DNA of 64,000 bases. Origin: Streptomyces sp. 1222.5 (GTDB taxonomy: Bacteria; Actinomycetota; Actinomycetes; Streptomycetales; Streptomycetaceae). The position numbers and the translations under genes were made by a program. This document shows positions 36,446-44,693 of the stretch, in pieces. The DNA is taken from NCBI RefSeq assembly GCF_900105245.1, contig NZ_FNSZ01000001.1, positions 3,472,001 through 3,536,000 of the forward strand, read 5' to 3'. Every line of letters starts with the position of its first letter. The first letter of the stretch is position 1. The notes below the pieces were generated by a model. That model made no database searches. It worked only from the letters and a program-made list of their open reading frames with translations, and was not told the origin of the DNA.

Positions 36446-37381
36446 TCAGCGGCGGCGGAGGTCTGCGACTCGGGCTCGGTCGGTTGTGGCCGGGTCCGCG
36501 AGGCCCGCGGTGGAGCGGAGGGGGACGTGGCCCCGGCGGGGGCCGGGGAGGGCCCGCTGCTGGCGTGCGGCAGGCCCTTGCTCACCCCCCGGGGCTCCGG
36601 TCGCCCCGGCCACGGCGATCTGCACCCCCTGGTCGGCCAGGGCCTGCAACTCGGTGGCGGCGCGGTCGTCGTGGGCCGGCGGCTCGTCGGTGACCAGGCG
36701 GGTGATGAGGTCCGTCGGCACGGTCTGGAACATCGTGTCCGTACCGAGCTTGGTGTGGTCGGCGAGGACCACGACCTCCGCCGCGGCCTGGACGAGGGCC
36801 CGGTCCACCGACGCCGAGAGCATGTTGGACGTGGACAGACCACGCTCGGCCGTCAGGCCGCTCCCGGACAGGAAGGCCTTGGACACGCGCAGCCCCTGCA
36901 GGGACTGCTCGGCGCCGGAGCCCACGAGGGCGTAGTTGGAGCCGCGCAGGGTGCCCCCGGTCATCACGACCTCCACCCGGTTGGCATGGGCCAACGCCTG
37001 GGCCACCAGGAGGGAGTTGGTGACGACCGTCAGACCCGGCACGCGCGCCAGGCGGCGGGCCAGCTCCTGCGTGGTCGTCCCGGCTCCGACGACGATGGCC
37101 TCGCCCTCTTCGACGAGGCCCGCGGCGAGATCGGCGATGGCCGTCTTCTCCGCGGTCGCGAGATGGGACTTCTGCGGAAAGCCGGACTCCCGCGTGAACC
37201 CGCCCGGCAGTACCGCACCGCCGTGCCGGCGGTCGAGGAGTCCTTCGGCCTCCAGTGCCCGCACGTCCCGCCGTACGGTCACTTCGGAGGTCTGGACGAC
37301 GCGGGCGAGTTCACGGAGCGACACGGCACCGTTCGCTCGCACCATTTCGAGAATCAATTGGCGACGTTCAGCAGCGAACAC
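36446..37381 (-). CDS. DeoR-family transcriptional regulator
   Basis: The N-terminus has a DeoR winged helix (RRQLILEMVRANGAVSLREL, TSEVTVRRDVRALEAEGLL, then the family signature RRHGGAVLP). Residues 75-235 form the sugar-phosphate-sensing domain with VGAGTTTQELARRL, TVVTNSLLVAQAL and ADHTKLG. The family responds to phosphorylated sugars such as deoxyribose 5-phosphate. The remaining 75 residues are Pro/Ala/Arg-rich. GTG 37381 has no clear ribosome-binding site. Its closeness to the nucleoside genes makes it the leading candidate to bind the palindrome shared by three of them, but this is unproven. Confidence 0.9.
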   Translation of the reverse strand: MFAAERRQLILEMVRANGAVSLRELARVVQTSEVTVRRDVRALEAEGLLDRRHGGAVLPGGFTRESGFPQKSHLATAEKTAIADLAAGLVEEGEAIVVGAGTTTQELARRLARVPGLTVVTNSLLVAQALAHANRVEVVMTGGTLRGSNYALVGSGAEQSLQGLRVSKAFLSGSGLTAERGLSTSNMLSASVDRALVQAAAEVVVLADHTKLGTDTMFQTVPTDLITRLVTDEPPAHDDRAATELQALADQGVQIAVAGATGAPGGEQGPAARQQRALPGPRRGHVPLRSTAGLADPATTDRARVADLRRR

Positions 37382-37428
37382 GAAACTGACAGTAACCCCA
37401 GCGACCGTCTGGTTTCAGCAGTTTGCGC

Positions 37429-37448
37429 CGAATAACAGAAGTTGTTCG
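37429..37448. promoter_or_regulatory. Imperfect inverted repeat upstream of the DeoR-family gene
   Basis: CGAATAAC (37429-37436) and GTTGTTCG (37441-37448) form an inverted repeat with one mismatch around AGAA, about 50 bp before the regulator start. It differs from the shared CTACGCGCGTAG palindrome, so it may be an autoregulatory site of another kind. Confidence 0.45.
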
Positions 37449-37545
37449 CATGGTGGGGCGGGGAGTGGTATAGGACCTATCCGCCCCGACTATGCCGCCC
37501 GCACACGCCGCAACTCCCCGTGACCAGCGGGAAGTTGCGTGACGG

Positions 37546-38994
37546 TCAGGCCTCCGCGCTCGCCTTGCGCGTGTGCAGCTGCCGGGCGACCTCCGCGATC
37601 GACCCCGAAAGGGAGGGGTACACCGTGAACGCGTTCGCGATCTGTTCGACCGTCAGATTGTTGTCGACGGCGATCGAGATCGGGTGGATGAGTTCCGACG
37701 CACGGGGCGCCACGACCACACCGCCGACGACGATGCCCGTGCCCGGCCGGCAGAAGATCTTCACGAAGCCGTCCCGGATGCCCTGCATCTTGGCCCGCGG
37801 GTTGCGCAGCAGGGGCAGTTTGACGACCCGCGCGTCGATCTTGCCCGCGTCCACGTCCGCCTGCGTGTAGCCGACGGTGGCGATCTCGGGGTCGGTGAAG
37901 ACGTTGGAGGAGACCGTCTTCAGGTTCAGCGGTGCCACCGCGTCGCCGAGGAAGTGGTACATGGCGATACGTCCCTGCATCGCGGCGACGGACGCGAGGG
38001 CGAAGACACCGGTCACGTCACCGGCCGCGTACACGCCGGGAGCGGTCGTCCTGGACACCTTGTCGGTCCAGATGTGGCCCGACTCGCGCAGCTTGACGCC
38101 GGCCTCCTCCAGACCGAGCCCCGCGCTGTTGGGGATGGCACCGACGGCCATGAGGCAGTGGGAGCCGCTGATGACCCGACCGTCGGCCAGCGTCACCTCG
38201 ACCCGGTCGCCGACGCGCTTGGCGGACTGCGCGCGGGAGCGGGCCATGACGTTCATGCCGCGGCGGCGGAAGACGTCCTCCAGGACGGCGGCGGCGTCCG
38301 GGTCCTCACCCGGCAGCACCCGGTCCCGGGAGGAGACGAGCGTGACCTTCGAACCGAGGGCCTGGTAGGCACCGGCGAACTCGGCGCCGGTCACGCCGGA
38401 GCCGACCACGATCAGCTCTTCCGGCAGCTCGTCGAGGTCGTAGACCTGGGTCCAGTTGAGGATGCGCTCGCCGTCGGGCTGCGCGTCGGGCAGCTCGCGC
38501 GGATGACCGCCGGTGGCGATGAGGACGGCGTCGGCGGTGAGGGTCTCCTCGTTGCCGTCGGCGGCGGTGACGACGACCTTGCGCGAGCCGTCGAGGCCCT
38601 GCATGCCGTCCAGCCGGCCGCGGCCGCGCATGACCCGGGCGCCGGCGCGGGTGACGGAGGCGGTGATGTCGTGGGACTGCGCGAGGGCCAGCCGCTTCAC
38701 CCGGCGGTTGACCTTCCCGAGGTCCACGCCGACCACCCGGGCCGCCTGCTCCAGCGGCGGGGTGTCGTCGGCGACGATGATGCCCAGCTCTTCGTACGAG
38801 GAGTCGAAGGTGGTCATCACCTCGGCCGTAGCGATAAGGGTCTTCGACGGTACGCAGTCGGTCAGCACCGACGCCCCGCCCAGACCGTCGCAGTCGACGA
38901 CGGTCACCTCCGCGCCGAGCTGGGCGGCCACCAGGGCCGCCTCGTATCCGCCGGGTCCGCCACCGATGATCACGATCCGAGTCACGTACTCCAT
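37546..38994 (-). CDS. lpdA: NAD(P)H-quinone dehydrogenase, LpdA-like flavoprotein disulfide reductase homologue
   Basis: This 482-residue FAD/NAD(P)-binding protein has the glycine-rich FAD motif IVIIGGGPGGYEAA and an NAD(P) motif VVGSGVTGAEFAG near residue 185. The region holding the redox disulfide in lipoamide dehydrogenases reads GGASVLTDCVPSKT, so the first cysteine is missing and no disulfide can form; the second FAD motif VYAAGDVTG is intact. The same change occurs in M. tuberculosis LpdA, which acts as a quinone reductase. A role in redox balance is thus more likely than in 2-oxoacid dehydrogenases. It is divergent from the cyclotransferase gene. Confidence 0.9.
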   Translation of the reverse strand: MEYVTRIVIIGGGPGGYEAALVAAQLGAEVTVVDCDGLGGASVLTDCVPSKTLIATAEVMTTFDSSYEELGIIVADDTPPLEQAARVVGVDLGKVNRRVKRLALAQSHDITASVTRAGARVMRGRGRLDGMQGLDGSRKVVVTAADGNEETLTADAVLIATGGHPRELPDAQPDGERILNWTQVYDLDELPEELIVVGSGVTGAEFAGAYQALGSKVTLVSSRDRVLPGEDPDAAAVLEDVFRRRGMNVMARSRAQSAKRVGDRVEVTLADGRVISGSHCLMAVGAIPNSAGLGLEEAGVKLRESGHIWTDKVSRTTAPGVYAAGDVTGVFALASVAAMQGRIAMYHFLGDAVAPLNLKTVSSNVFTDPEIATVGYTQADVDAGKIDARVVKLPLLRNPRAKMQGIRDGFVKIFCRPGTGIVVGGVVVAPRASELIHPISIAVDNNLTVEQIANAFTVYPSLSGSIAEVARQLHTRKASAEA

Positions 38995-39090
38995 TGTCCC
39001 GCACGCTTCAAGGTGCTACTGCCCGGGGGCGTACCCGGGGTTCCCGAGGGACACGAGTGGCCCGCGTTTCCCCTGACGTACGCTCTCCCC

Positions 39091-39528
39091 ATGTCGCTCT
39101 ATGCCGCGTACGCCGGCAACCTCGACGCCCGGCTGATGTCCCGCCGCGCCCCGCACTCGCCGCTGCGCGCCACCGGCTGGCTGAGCGAGTGGCGGCTGAC
39201 CTTCGGCGGCGAGCAGCTGGGCTGGGAGGGCGCGCTGGCGACGATCGTGGAGGACCCGCTGGCCCAGGTCTTCGTCGGCCTCTACGACCTCGCGCCCATG
39301 GACGAGGAGTCGCTGGACCGGTGGGAGGGCGTGGGCCTCGGCATCTACCGGCGCACCCGCGTGCGCGTGCACACCCTGGACGGCGAGGAGTCGGCCTGGA
39401 CGTACGTGCTCAACGGCTACGAGGGCGGTCTGCCCTCGGCGCGGTACCTCGGTGAGGTCGCCGACGCCGCCGAGTCCGCCGGGGCACCGCACGACTATGT
39501 GATGGAGCTCCGCAAGCGCCCCTGCTGA
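39091..39528 (+). CDS. Gamma-glutamylcyclotransferase-like protein
   Basis: The 145-residue cytosolic protein has the GGCT/AIG2-like fold: a [16 protein letters not shown] start (the YGSN-equivalent loop), [39 protein letters not shown] (with the catalytic-region Glu) and ending MELRKRPC. Members release 5-oxoproline from gamma-glutamyl compounds, but many bacterial ones are uncharacterised. It is divergent from the lpdA-like gene and lies 124 bp before purine nucleoside phosphorylase. Confidence 0.85.
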   Translation: MSLYAAYAGNLDARLMSRRAPHSPLRATGWLSEWRLTFGGEQLGWEGALATIVEDPLAQVFVGLYDLAPMDEESLDRWEGVGLGIYRRTRVRVHTLDGEESAWTYVLNGYEGGLPSARYLGEVADAAESAGAPHDYVMELRKRPC

Positions 39529-39615
39529 ACGGCCGAAGCGCGGTTTTGCTGCACTTTTGCCCACCCCTTGTGGAAAACGACAAGACAACGATCTCCATTA
39601 CGTGGGCATTGTCAT

Positions 39616-39627
39616 CTACGCGCGTAG
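39616..39627. promoter_or_regulatory. Nucleoside-regulon palindrome, copy 1 (before PNP)
   Basis: Perfect 12-bp palindrome CTACGCGCGTAG, ending 25 bp before the phosphorylase start GTG, a position suited to repression. Identical copies precede deoC and the adenosine deaminase gene. Confidence 0.75.
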
Positions 39628-39652
39628 GCGCAGACCGGCTACCCTCGTCGGC

Positions 39653-40477
39653 GTGAACGCATCTCTTCTTCCGGACGACATCCAGGGCGACCCCTACGCC
39701 GCCGCCGACGCCGCCGCCGCGCGCCTGCGCGAACTGACCGGCGCCGAGACCCACGACGTCGCCCTCGTGATGGGCTCCGGCTGGGCCCCGGCCGTCGACG
39801 CACTGGGCGCCCCCGACGCCGAGTTCCAGGTCACCGAGCTGCCCGGCTTCCCGCCGCCGGCCGTCGAGGGGCACGGCGGCAAGATCCGCTCGTACTCCTT
39901 CGGTGACAAGCGCGCGCTGGTCTTCCTGGGCCGTACGCACTACTACGAGGGCCGTGGCGTCGCCGCCGTCTCCCACGGTGTGCGCACCGCCGTCGCGGCC
40001 GGCTGCAAGACCGTGGTCCTCACCAACGGCTGCGGCGGCCTGCGCGAGGGCATGCGCCCCGGCCAGCCGGTGCTGATCAGCGACCACATCAACCTGACGG
40101 CGACGTCGCCGATCGTCGGCGCGAACTTCGTCGACCTGACGGACCTGTACTCGCCGCGCCTGCGCGCCCTGTGCAAGGAGATCGACCCCTCCCTGGAGGA
40201 GGGCGTCTACGCGCAGTTCCCCGGCCCGCACTACGAGACCCCGGCCGAGATCCGCATGGCCCGTGTCATCGGCGCGGACCTGGTGGGCATGTCGACGGTC
40301 CTGGAGGCCATCGCCGCCCGCGAGGCCGGCGCCGAGATCCTGGGCATCTCGCTGGTCACCAACCTGGCCGCGGGCATGACGGGCGAGCCCCTCAACCACG
40401 AGGAGGTCCTCCAGGCGGGCCGCGACTCGGCGGCGCGCATGGGCCAGCTGCTGACCCAGGTGCTCGGCAGGATCTAG
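39653..40477 (+). CDS. Purine nucleoside phosphorylase (trimeric type)
   Basis: The enzyme phosphorolyses purine (deoxy)ribonucleosides to the base and (deoxy)ribose 1-phosphate. The 274-residue protein has the phosphate-binding [21 protein letters not shown], the purine-binding [11 protein letters not shown] and [18 protein letters not shown], which place it with the trimeric PNP/MTAP class. GTG 39653 fits the conserved start and the palindrome upstream. The mutase at 40854 follows downstream and can isomerise the sugar 1-phosphate, and adenosine deaminase (53867-55054) can supply inosine. Confidence 0.95.
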   Translation: MNASLLPDDIQGDPYAAADAAAARLRELTGAETHDVALVMGSGWAPAVDALGAPDAEFQVTELPGFPPPAVEGHGGKIRSYSFGDKRALVFLGRTHYYEGRGVAAVSHGVRTAVAAGCKTVVLTNGCGGLREGMRPGQPVLISDHINLTATSPIVGANFVDLTDLYSPRLRALCKEIDPSLEEGVYAQFPGPHYETPAEIRMARVIGADLVGMSTVLEAIAAREAGAEILGISLVTNLAAGMTGEPLNHEEVLQAGRDSAARMGQLLTQVLGRI

Positions 40478-40853
40478 GCGGCACACGCTCGAGACACGCA
40501 CGGCGCGCCGGACCGGGCGCGGGACGGGCACGGTGGCGAACGGGACGCGGTACGCGCGTCACGACGAGCCGGGTGCGGTGCCGCGGTCGGTTCGGGGGCG
40601 TGGTGCCGCCGCCCGCCCGGCCGGGGTCCGGTGCGCTGCCGGTAACCGTGCGGAACGGGCCCGGACCGCGGTCGGCGTTCACCGGATGTCCCGGACCGCG
40701 GTGCCCCGGCCGGACGCGCGAGCCTCCGCGGGCCGGGCGCGGCGGCGCGGAACGTGCCGGGGCGGGCACACGTAACGCCATCGGCGTTGGACGGGGGTTC
40801 GGGGGCCGAGTCCCCGGCCGGACCAGGCAGACACAGGAGAGGTTGATCCCAAG
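40478..40853. other. Gene-free stretch between PNP and the mutase
   Basis: The 376 bp are very GC-rich and I find no gene or hairpin that stands out. GTACGCGCGTCA at 40550-40561 matches the nucleoside-regulon palindrome at 9 of 12 positions but is not symmetric. AGGAGAGG at 40834-40841 precedes the mutase start. Confidence 0.5.
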
Positions 40854-42500
40854 GTGCACGACGATCTGATCGCCCGGGCCAGGACATGGCTCGCCGAGGA
40901 CCCCGACACGGAGACCCGTGACGAACTCGCCAAGCTGATCGACGCCGGGGACGTGACCGAACTGTCGTCCCGCTTCTCCGGCACGCTCCAGTTCGGCACC
41001 GCCGGCCTGCGCGGGGAGCTCGGCGCCGGCCCGATGCGCATGAACCGCGGCGTCGTCATCCGCGCCGCCGCCGGCCTCGCCGCGTACCTGAAGAAGAACG
41101 GGACGCCGCACGGGGACGGCACCGCCGGCCTCGTCGTCATCGGCTACGACGCCCGCCACAAGTCCGCCGACTTCGCCCGCGACACCGCCGCCGTGATGAC
41201 CGGCGCCGGGCTGCGTGCGGCCGTACTCCCGCGGCCCCTCCCGACGCCGGTGCTGGCGTTCGCGATCAGGCACCTGGGCGCGGTGGCCGGCGTGGAGGTC
41301 ACCGCCAGCCACAACCCGCCCCGGGACAACGGCTACAAGGTGTACCTCGGCGACGGCTCCCAGATCGTGCCGCCCGCCGACGCGGGGATCGCCGCCGAGA
41401 TCGACGCGATCGTCTCCCTGAACGACGTACCGCGCCCGGAGGCCGGCTGGGAGATCCTGGACGACTCGGTCCTGGGCGCCTATCTGGCCCGTACGGACGC
41501 CGTCCTGGCGGCGGGCTCCCCGCGCACCGCCCGCACGGTCTACACGGCGATGCACGGCGTCGGCAGGGACGTCCTGCTGGCCGCCTTCGCCCGCGCCGGT
41601 TTCCCCGAGCCGGTGCTGGTGGCCGAGCAGGCCGACCCGGACCCCGACTTCCCGACGGTGGCCTTCCCCAACCCGGAGGAGCCGGGCGCGATGGACCTCG
41701 CGTTCGCGCGGGCCCGTGCCACCGACCCGGACCTGATCATCGCCAACGACCCCGACGCGGACCGCTGCGCGGTGGCCGTGAAGGACGGCGGCGACTGGCG
41801 GATGCTGCGCGGCGACGAGGTCGGCGCCCTGCTCGCCGCGCACCTGGTCCGCCGCGGGGTGAGCGGCACCTTCGCGGAGTCGATCGTCTCCTCCTCGCTG
41901 CTCGGGCGGATCGCCGGGAAGGCGGGGCTGCCGTTCGAGGAGACCCTGACCGGCTTCAAGTGGATCGCCCGCGTGGACGGTCTGCGCTACGGCTACGAGG
42001 AGGCCCTCGGCTACTGCGTGGACCCGGAGGGCGTGCGCGACAAGGACGGCATCACCGCCGCGCTGCTGATCACGGAGCTGGCGTCCGGGCTGAAGGAGGA
42101 GGGCCGCACCCTCCTCGACCTGCTCGACGACCTCGCCGTGGAGCACGGTCTGCACGCCACCGACCAGCTGTCGGTCCGCGTCCAGGACCTCTCGGTCATC
42201 GCCGACGCGATGAGCCGTCTGCGGGAGCAGCCGCCGACCGGGCTCGCCGGCCTTGCCATCACCCGTGCCGAGGACCTGACCCGGGGCACGGAGACGCTGC
42301 CGCCCACGGACGGCCTGCGCTACACGCTCGACGGCGCCCGGGTCATCGTCCGGCCGAGCGGCACCGAGCCGAAGCTGAAGTGCTACCTGGAGGTCGTCGT
42401 GCCGGTCGCGGCCCGTGCCGACCTCCCGGCCGCCCGGGCCCGCGCCACCGAGCTGCTGGCCGCCGTCAAGCGCGACCTGTCGGCCGCGGCCGGCATCTGA
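40854..42500 (+). CDS. Phosphomannomutase/phosphoglucomutase-family (possibly phosphopentomutase) protein
   Basis: This 548-residue alpha-D-phosphohexomutase has LQFGTAGLRGELGAGPMRMN (substrate entry), the catalytic phosphoserine loop GVEVTASHNPPRDNGYKVY, the metal-binding NDPDADRCAVA, GFKWIARVD and the C-terminal phosphate-binding RPSGTEPKLKCYLEV. Its size and GEL-RGE-like loop fit the PGM2/phosphopentomutase-type subgroup, which can convert (deoxy)ribose 1-phosphate to 5-phosphate. Being next to PNP on the same strand supports that pentose role; it is an inference. GTG 40854 follows AGGAGAGG. Confidence 0.92.
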   Translation: MHDDLIARARTWLAEDPDTETRDELAKLIDAGDVTELSSRFSGTLQFGTAGLRGELGAGPMRMNRGVVIRAAAGLAAYLKKNGTPHGDGTAGLVVIGYDARHKSADFARDTAAVMTGAGLRAAVLPRPLPTPVLAFAIRHLGAVAGVEVTASHNPPRDNGYKVYLGDGSQIVPPADAGIAAEIDAIVSLNDVPRPEAGWEILDDSVLGAYLARTDAVLAAGSPRTARTVYTAMHGVGRDVLLAAFARAGFPEPVLVAEQADPDPDFPTVAFPNPEEPGAMDLAFARARATDPDLIIANDPDADRCAVAVKDGGDWRMLRGDEVGALLAAHLVRRGVSGTFAESIVSSSLLGRIAGKAGLPFEETLTGFKWIARVDGLRYGYEEALGYCVDPEGVRDKDGITAALLITELASGLKEEGRTLLDLLDDLAVEHGLHATDQLSVRVQDLSVIADAMSRLREQPPTGLAGLAITRAEDLTRGTETLPPTDGLRYTLDGARVIVRPSGTEPKLKCYLEVVVPVAARADLPAARARATELLAAVKRDLSAAAGI

Positions 42501-42507
42501 CACCCAC

Positions 42508-42539
42508 CGGGGTGCCCCTGTCCCGCACGGGGCACCCCG
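42508..42539 (+). terminator. Hairpin after the mutase gene
   Basis: CGGGGTGCCCC (42508-42518) pairs perfectly with GGGGCACCCCG (42529-42539), 8 bp past the stop. Confidence 0.85.
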
Positions 42540-42893
42540 AGGGCACGTCCACGGGACGGCCGAGCGCGAGTCGCCCGCGGGCCCAGGGGCGGGTTCGGTA
42601 CGTCGCCGCCGCCGGCGAGCCCGGCACCCCGGGGGCACGGCTCGGGACAGGGAGACGGGCGGCCCGTCTCCCGTCCTCCCGGGTCGGCTCGGCGGCCGGA
42701 CGCACCCGGCTCGGCCGCCCCGGCCCATGCTCACGCTCCGGAGCCCGAGGGGCTCACACGGCCGTGGACGCCGCTCCTGGGCAGCCGCCCAGTCCCCGTC
42801 GGCTCCCCCGGACACCCGCGCTCGACTCACCGCCCGGGCGTCCCGTCACCCGACCCGGGCCCACGACCTCGCCGGCCGGCGCCGGCCGCCGTG
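42540..42893. other. Gene-free stretch after the mutase terminator
   Basis: I see no gene, repeat or clear hairpin in these 354 bp. The bases are very GC-rich and the open frames crossing it on both strands are low-complexity. It lies downstream of two convergent genes, so no promoter is expected. Confidence 0.5.
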
Positions 42894-43592
42894 TCAGCCC
42901 GTCGTCAGCAGGATGATCAGCAGGATGGCGCCGGCCAGCGCCGGGGCGAGCACCTCGTACGCCCAGCGGACCGCCGTCTCGCCCTGGGCCGTCTCCTCCT
43001 CCGCGCGGCGTTCCAGCGTCTCGCACAGGTCGTCCATGACCTGGTCGGTCTCGGACCGGGTCGGGCCGGTCTCCGCGCCGCGCAGGCCGAAGCCGCCGAA
43101 GCCGAGACCGCTCGGCGAGAGGCCGCCGCCGACCCGGCCCGGCGTCGTACCCCGGGCCGCGTCCGCCGCCGCCCGCTGCTGGCGGCGCGCCGCCTTCTTG
43201 CGGGCCCGCAGCGAGACGGGGATCGCCCACAGCTGGTACTTCGCGCCGGACTTGGTGACGACCTCGTTGGAGAAGCCGGAGCGCAGGCCGGAGACCTGGC
43301 CCCAGGGCAGGGAGATCACCCGCAGCGGGTTGCGGATGCGCAGCCGGTCGTCGTTCACGAAGACGGCGGGGCGCAGCGTGAAGGCCGCGACCAGCGGGAC
43401 GACGAGGATCAGGCCGGCGAGCGCCAGCCACGGGACGCGGCCGTGGCCCTTGAACAGCGCGTCGAAGCCCAGCCAGCAGACGACGACGAGCAGCAGCACC
43501 CCGCCCACGAGCGCCATGGGCGAGCGGTAGATCCGGTCCTTGGCGGCGGGGGCCGGAGGCTGTGACGCGGGTGACGGGTGGTCCGGGGTCAT
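42894..43592 (-). CDS. Membrane protein with bacterial PH-like domain
   Basis: The 232-residue protein has two N-terminal transmembrane helices (about 26-43 and 51-71), a bacterial PH-like/DUF domain (about 72-130: FVNDDRLRIRNPLRVISLPW, SGLRSGFSNEVV, YQLWAIPVSLRARKK), a Gly/Arg-rich loop, and a C-terminal helix (about 212-230, VLAPALAGAILLIILLTTG). PH-like domains of this kind occur in actinobacterial membrane proteins of unknown role. ATG 43592 is chosen because sequence upstream has no coding character. It is divergent from deoC. Confidence 0.82.
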   Translation of the reverse strand: MTPDHPSPASQPPAPAAKDRIYRSPMALVGGVLLLVVVCWLGFDALFKGHGRVPWLALAGLILVVPLVAAFTLRPAVFVNDDRLRIRNPLRVISLPWGQVSGLRSGFSNEVVTKSGAKYQLWAIPVSLRARKKAARRQQRAAADAARGTTPGRVGGGLSPSGLGFGGFGLRGAETGPTRSETDQVMDDLCETLERRAEEETAQGETAVRWAYEVLAPALAGAILLIILLTTG

Positions 43593-43697
43593 GGCCCCGA
43601 TTCTGCACGACACCGCCGCGGCTGCTCCCACACGCCCCGGGACCGGCGCTCATCCGTGATCTTCCAGCGCGTGATGAGCACCGGGGCTGTACAGCTG

Positions 43698-43709
43698 CTA
43701 CGCGCGTAG
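43698..43709. promoter_or_regulatory. Nucleoside-regulon palindrome, copy 2 (before deoC)
   Basis: Perfect palindrome CTACGCGCGTAG, ending 13 bp before the deoC start and overlapping a possible -10 (TAGATA, 43707-43712). The core is identical to the copies before PNP and adenosine deaminase; the flanking bases differ. Confidence 0.75.
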
Positions 43710-43722
43710 ATATGCTCGTCTG

Positions 43723-44688
43723 GTGACCATGCCCACTACCGCACCCACAGCTCACGCTCTCGCCGACGTCACCGCGTCCGACAGCACGCTGCGCCGCTTC
43801 CTGCACGGGCTGCCCGGCGTCGACGCGGTCGGCCTGGAGGCGCGCGCCGCGTCCCTCGGCACCCGTTCCATCAAGACCACCGCGAAGGCGTACGCCATCG
43901 ACCTCGCCATCTCGATGGTCGACCTGACGACGCTGGAAGGCGCGGACACCCCGGGCAAGGTCCGGGCGCTCGGCGCCAAGGCCGTCCATCCCGACCCCAC
44001 GGACCGTACGGCCCCGGCCACGGCCGCGGTCTGCGTCTACCCCGACATGGTGGCCACCGCCAAGGAGGCCGTCGCCGGCTCCGGCGTGAAGGTCGCCTCG
44101 GTGGCCACCGCGTTCCCGGCCGGCCGCGCCGCCCTCGACGTGAAGCTGGCCGACGTCCGTGACGCGGTCGCCGCCGGCGCCGACGAGATCGACATGGTCA
44201 TCGACCGGGGCGCGTTCCTCGCCGGCAAGTACCTGAAGGTGTACGACGAGATCGTCGCCGTGAAGGAGGCCTGCGGCAGCAGCGCCCGCCTGAAGGTCAT
44301 CTTCGAGACCGGCGAGCTGTCGACGTACGACAACATCCGCCGCGCGTCCTGGCTGGGCATGCTGGCCGGCGCGGACTTCATCAAGACCTCCACCGGCAAG
44401 GTCGCCGTCAACGCGACCCCGGCGAACACGCTGCTGATGCTGGAGGCGGTGCGCGACTTCCGCGCCCAGACCGGCGTCCAGATCGGCGTGAAGCCTGCCG
44501 GCGGCATCCGCACCAGCAAGGACGCCATCAAGTTCCTGGTCCTGGTCAACGAGACCGCGGGCGCGGACTGGCTGGACAACCACTGGTTCCGCTTCGGCGC
44601 CTCCTCGCTCCTGAACGACCTGCTGATGCAGCGCCAGAAGCTGGCCACCGGCCGCTACTCCGGCCCCGACTACGTGACGGTGGACTGA
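43723..44688 (+). CDS. deoC: Deoxyribose-phosphate aldolase
   Basis: DeoC splits 2-deoxyribose 5-phosphate into glyceraldehyde 3-phosphate and acetaldehyde. The 321-residue TIM-barrel enzyme has VSMVD-like strands, CVYPDMV, DEIDMVIDRGAFLAG, the Schiff-base lysine in ADFIKTSTGKVAVNA and the second lysine in IGVKPAGGIRTS. It is longer than the E. coli enzyme because of an extended N-terminus and a C-terminal tail, as in eukaryotic-like DeoC proteins. Start GTG 43723; an ATG at 43729 is also possible. Two aldehyde dehydrogenase genes follow within the same operon and could remove the acetaldehyde. Confidence 0.95.
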   Translation: MTMPTTAPTAHALADVTASDSTLRRFLHGLPGVDAVGLEARAASLGTRSIKTTAKAYAIDLAISMVDLTTLEGADTPGKVRALGAKAVHPDPTDRTAPATAAVCVYPDMVATAKEAVAGSGVKVASVATAFPAGRAALDVKLADVRDAVAAGADEIDMVIDRGAFLAGKYLKVYDEIVAVKEACGSSARLKVIFETGELSTYDNIRRASWLGMLAGADFIKTSTGKVAVNATPANTLLMLEAVRDFRAQTGVQIGVKPAGGIRTSKDAIKFLVLVNETAGADWLDNHWFRFGASSLLNDLLMQRQKLATGRYSGPDYVTVD

Positions 44689-44693
44689 TCACG

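Noticed and set aside
40550..40561. Fourth nucleoside palindrome before the mutase
   Set aside because: It matches at only 9 of 12 positions and is not symmetric; in such GC-rich sequence this may be chance.
40392..42830. Open frame of 812 codons on the minus strand across the mutase
   Set aside because: It mirrors the phosphohexomutase gene; composition is Arg/Gly-rich and no domain is visible.
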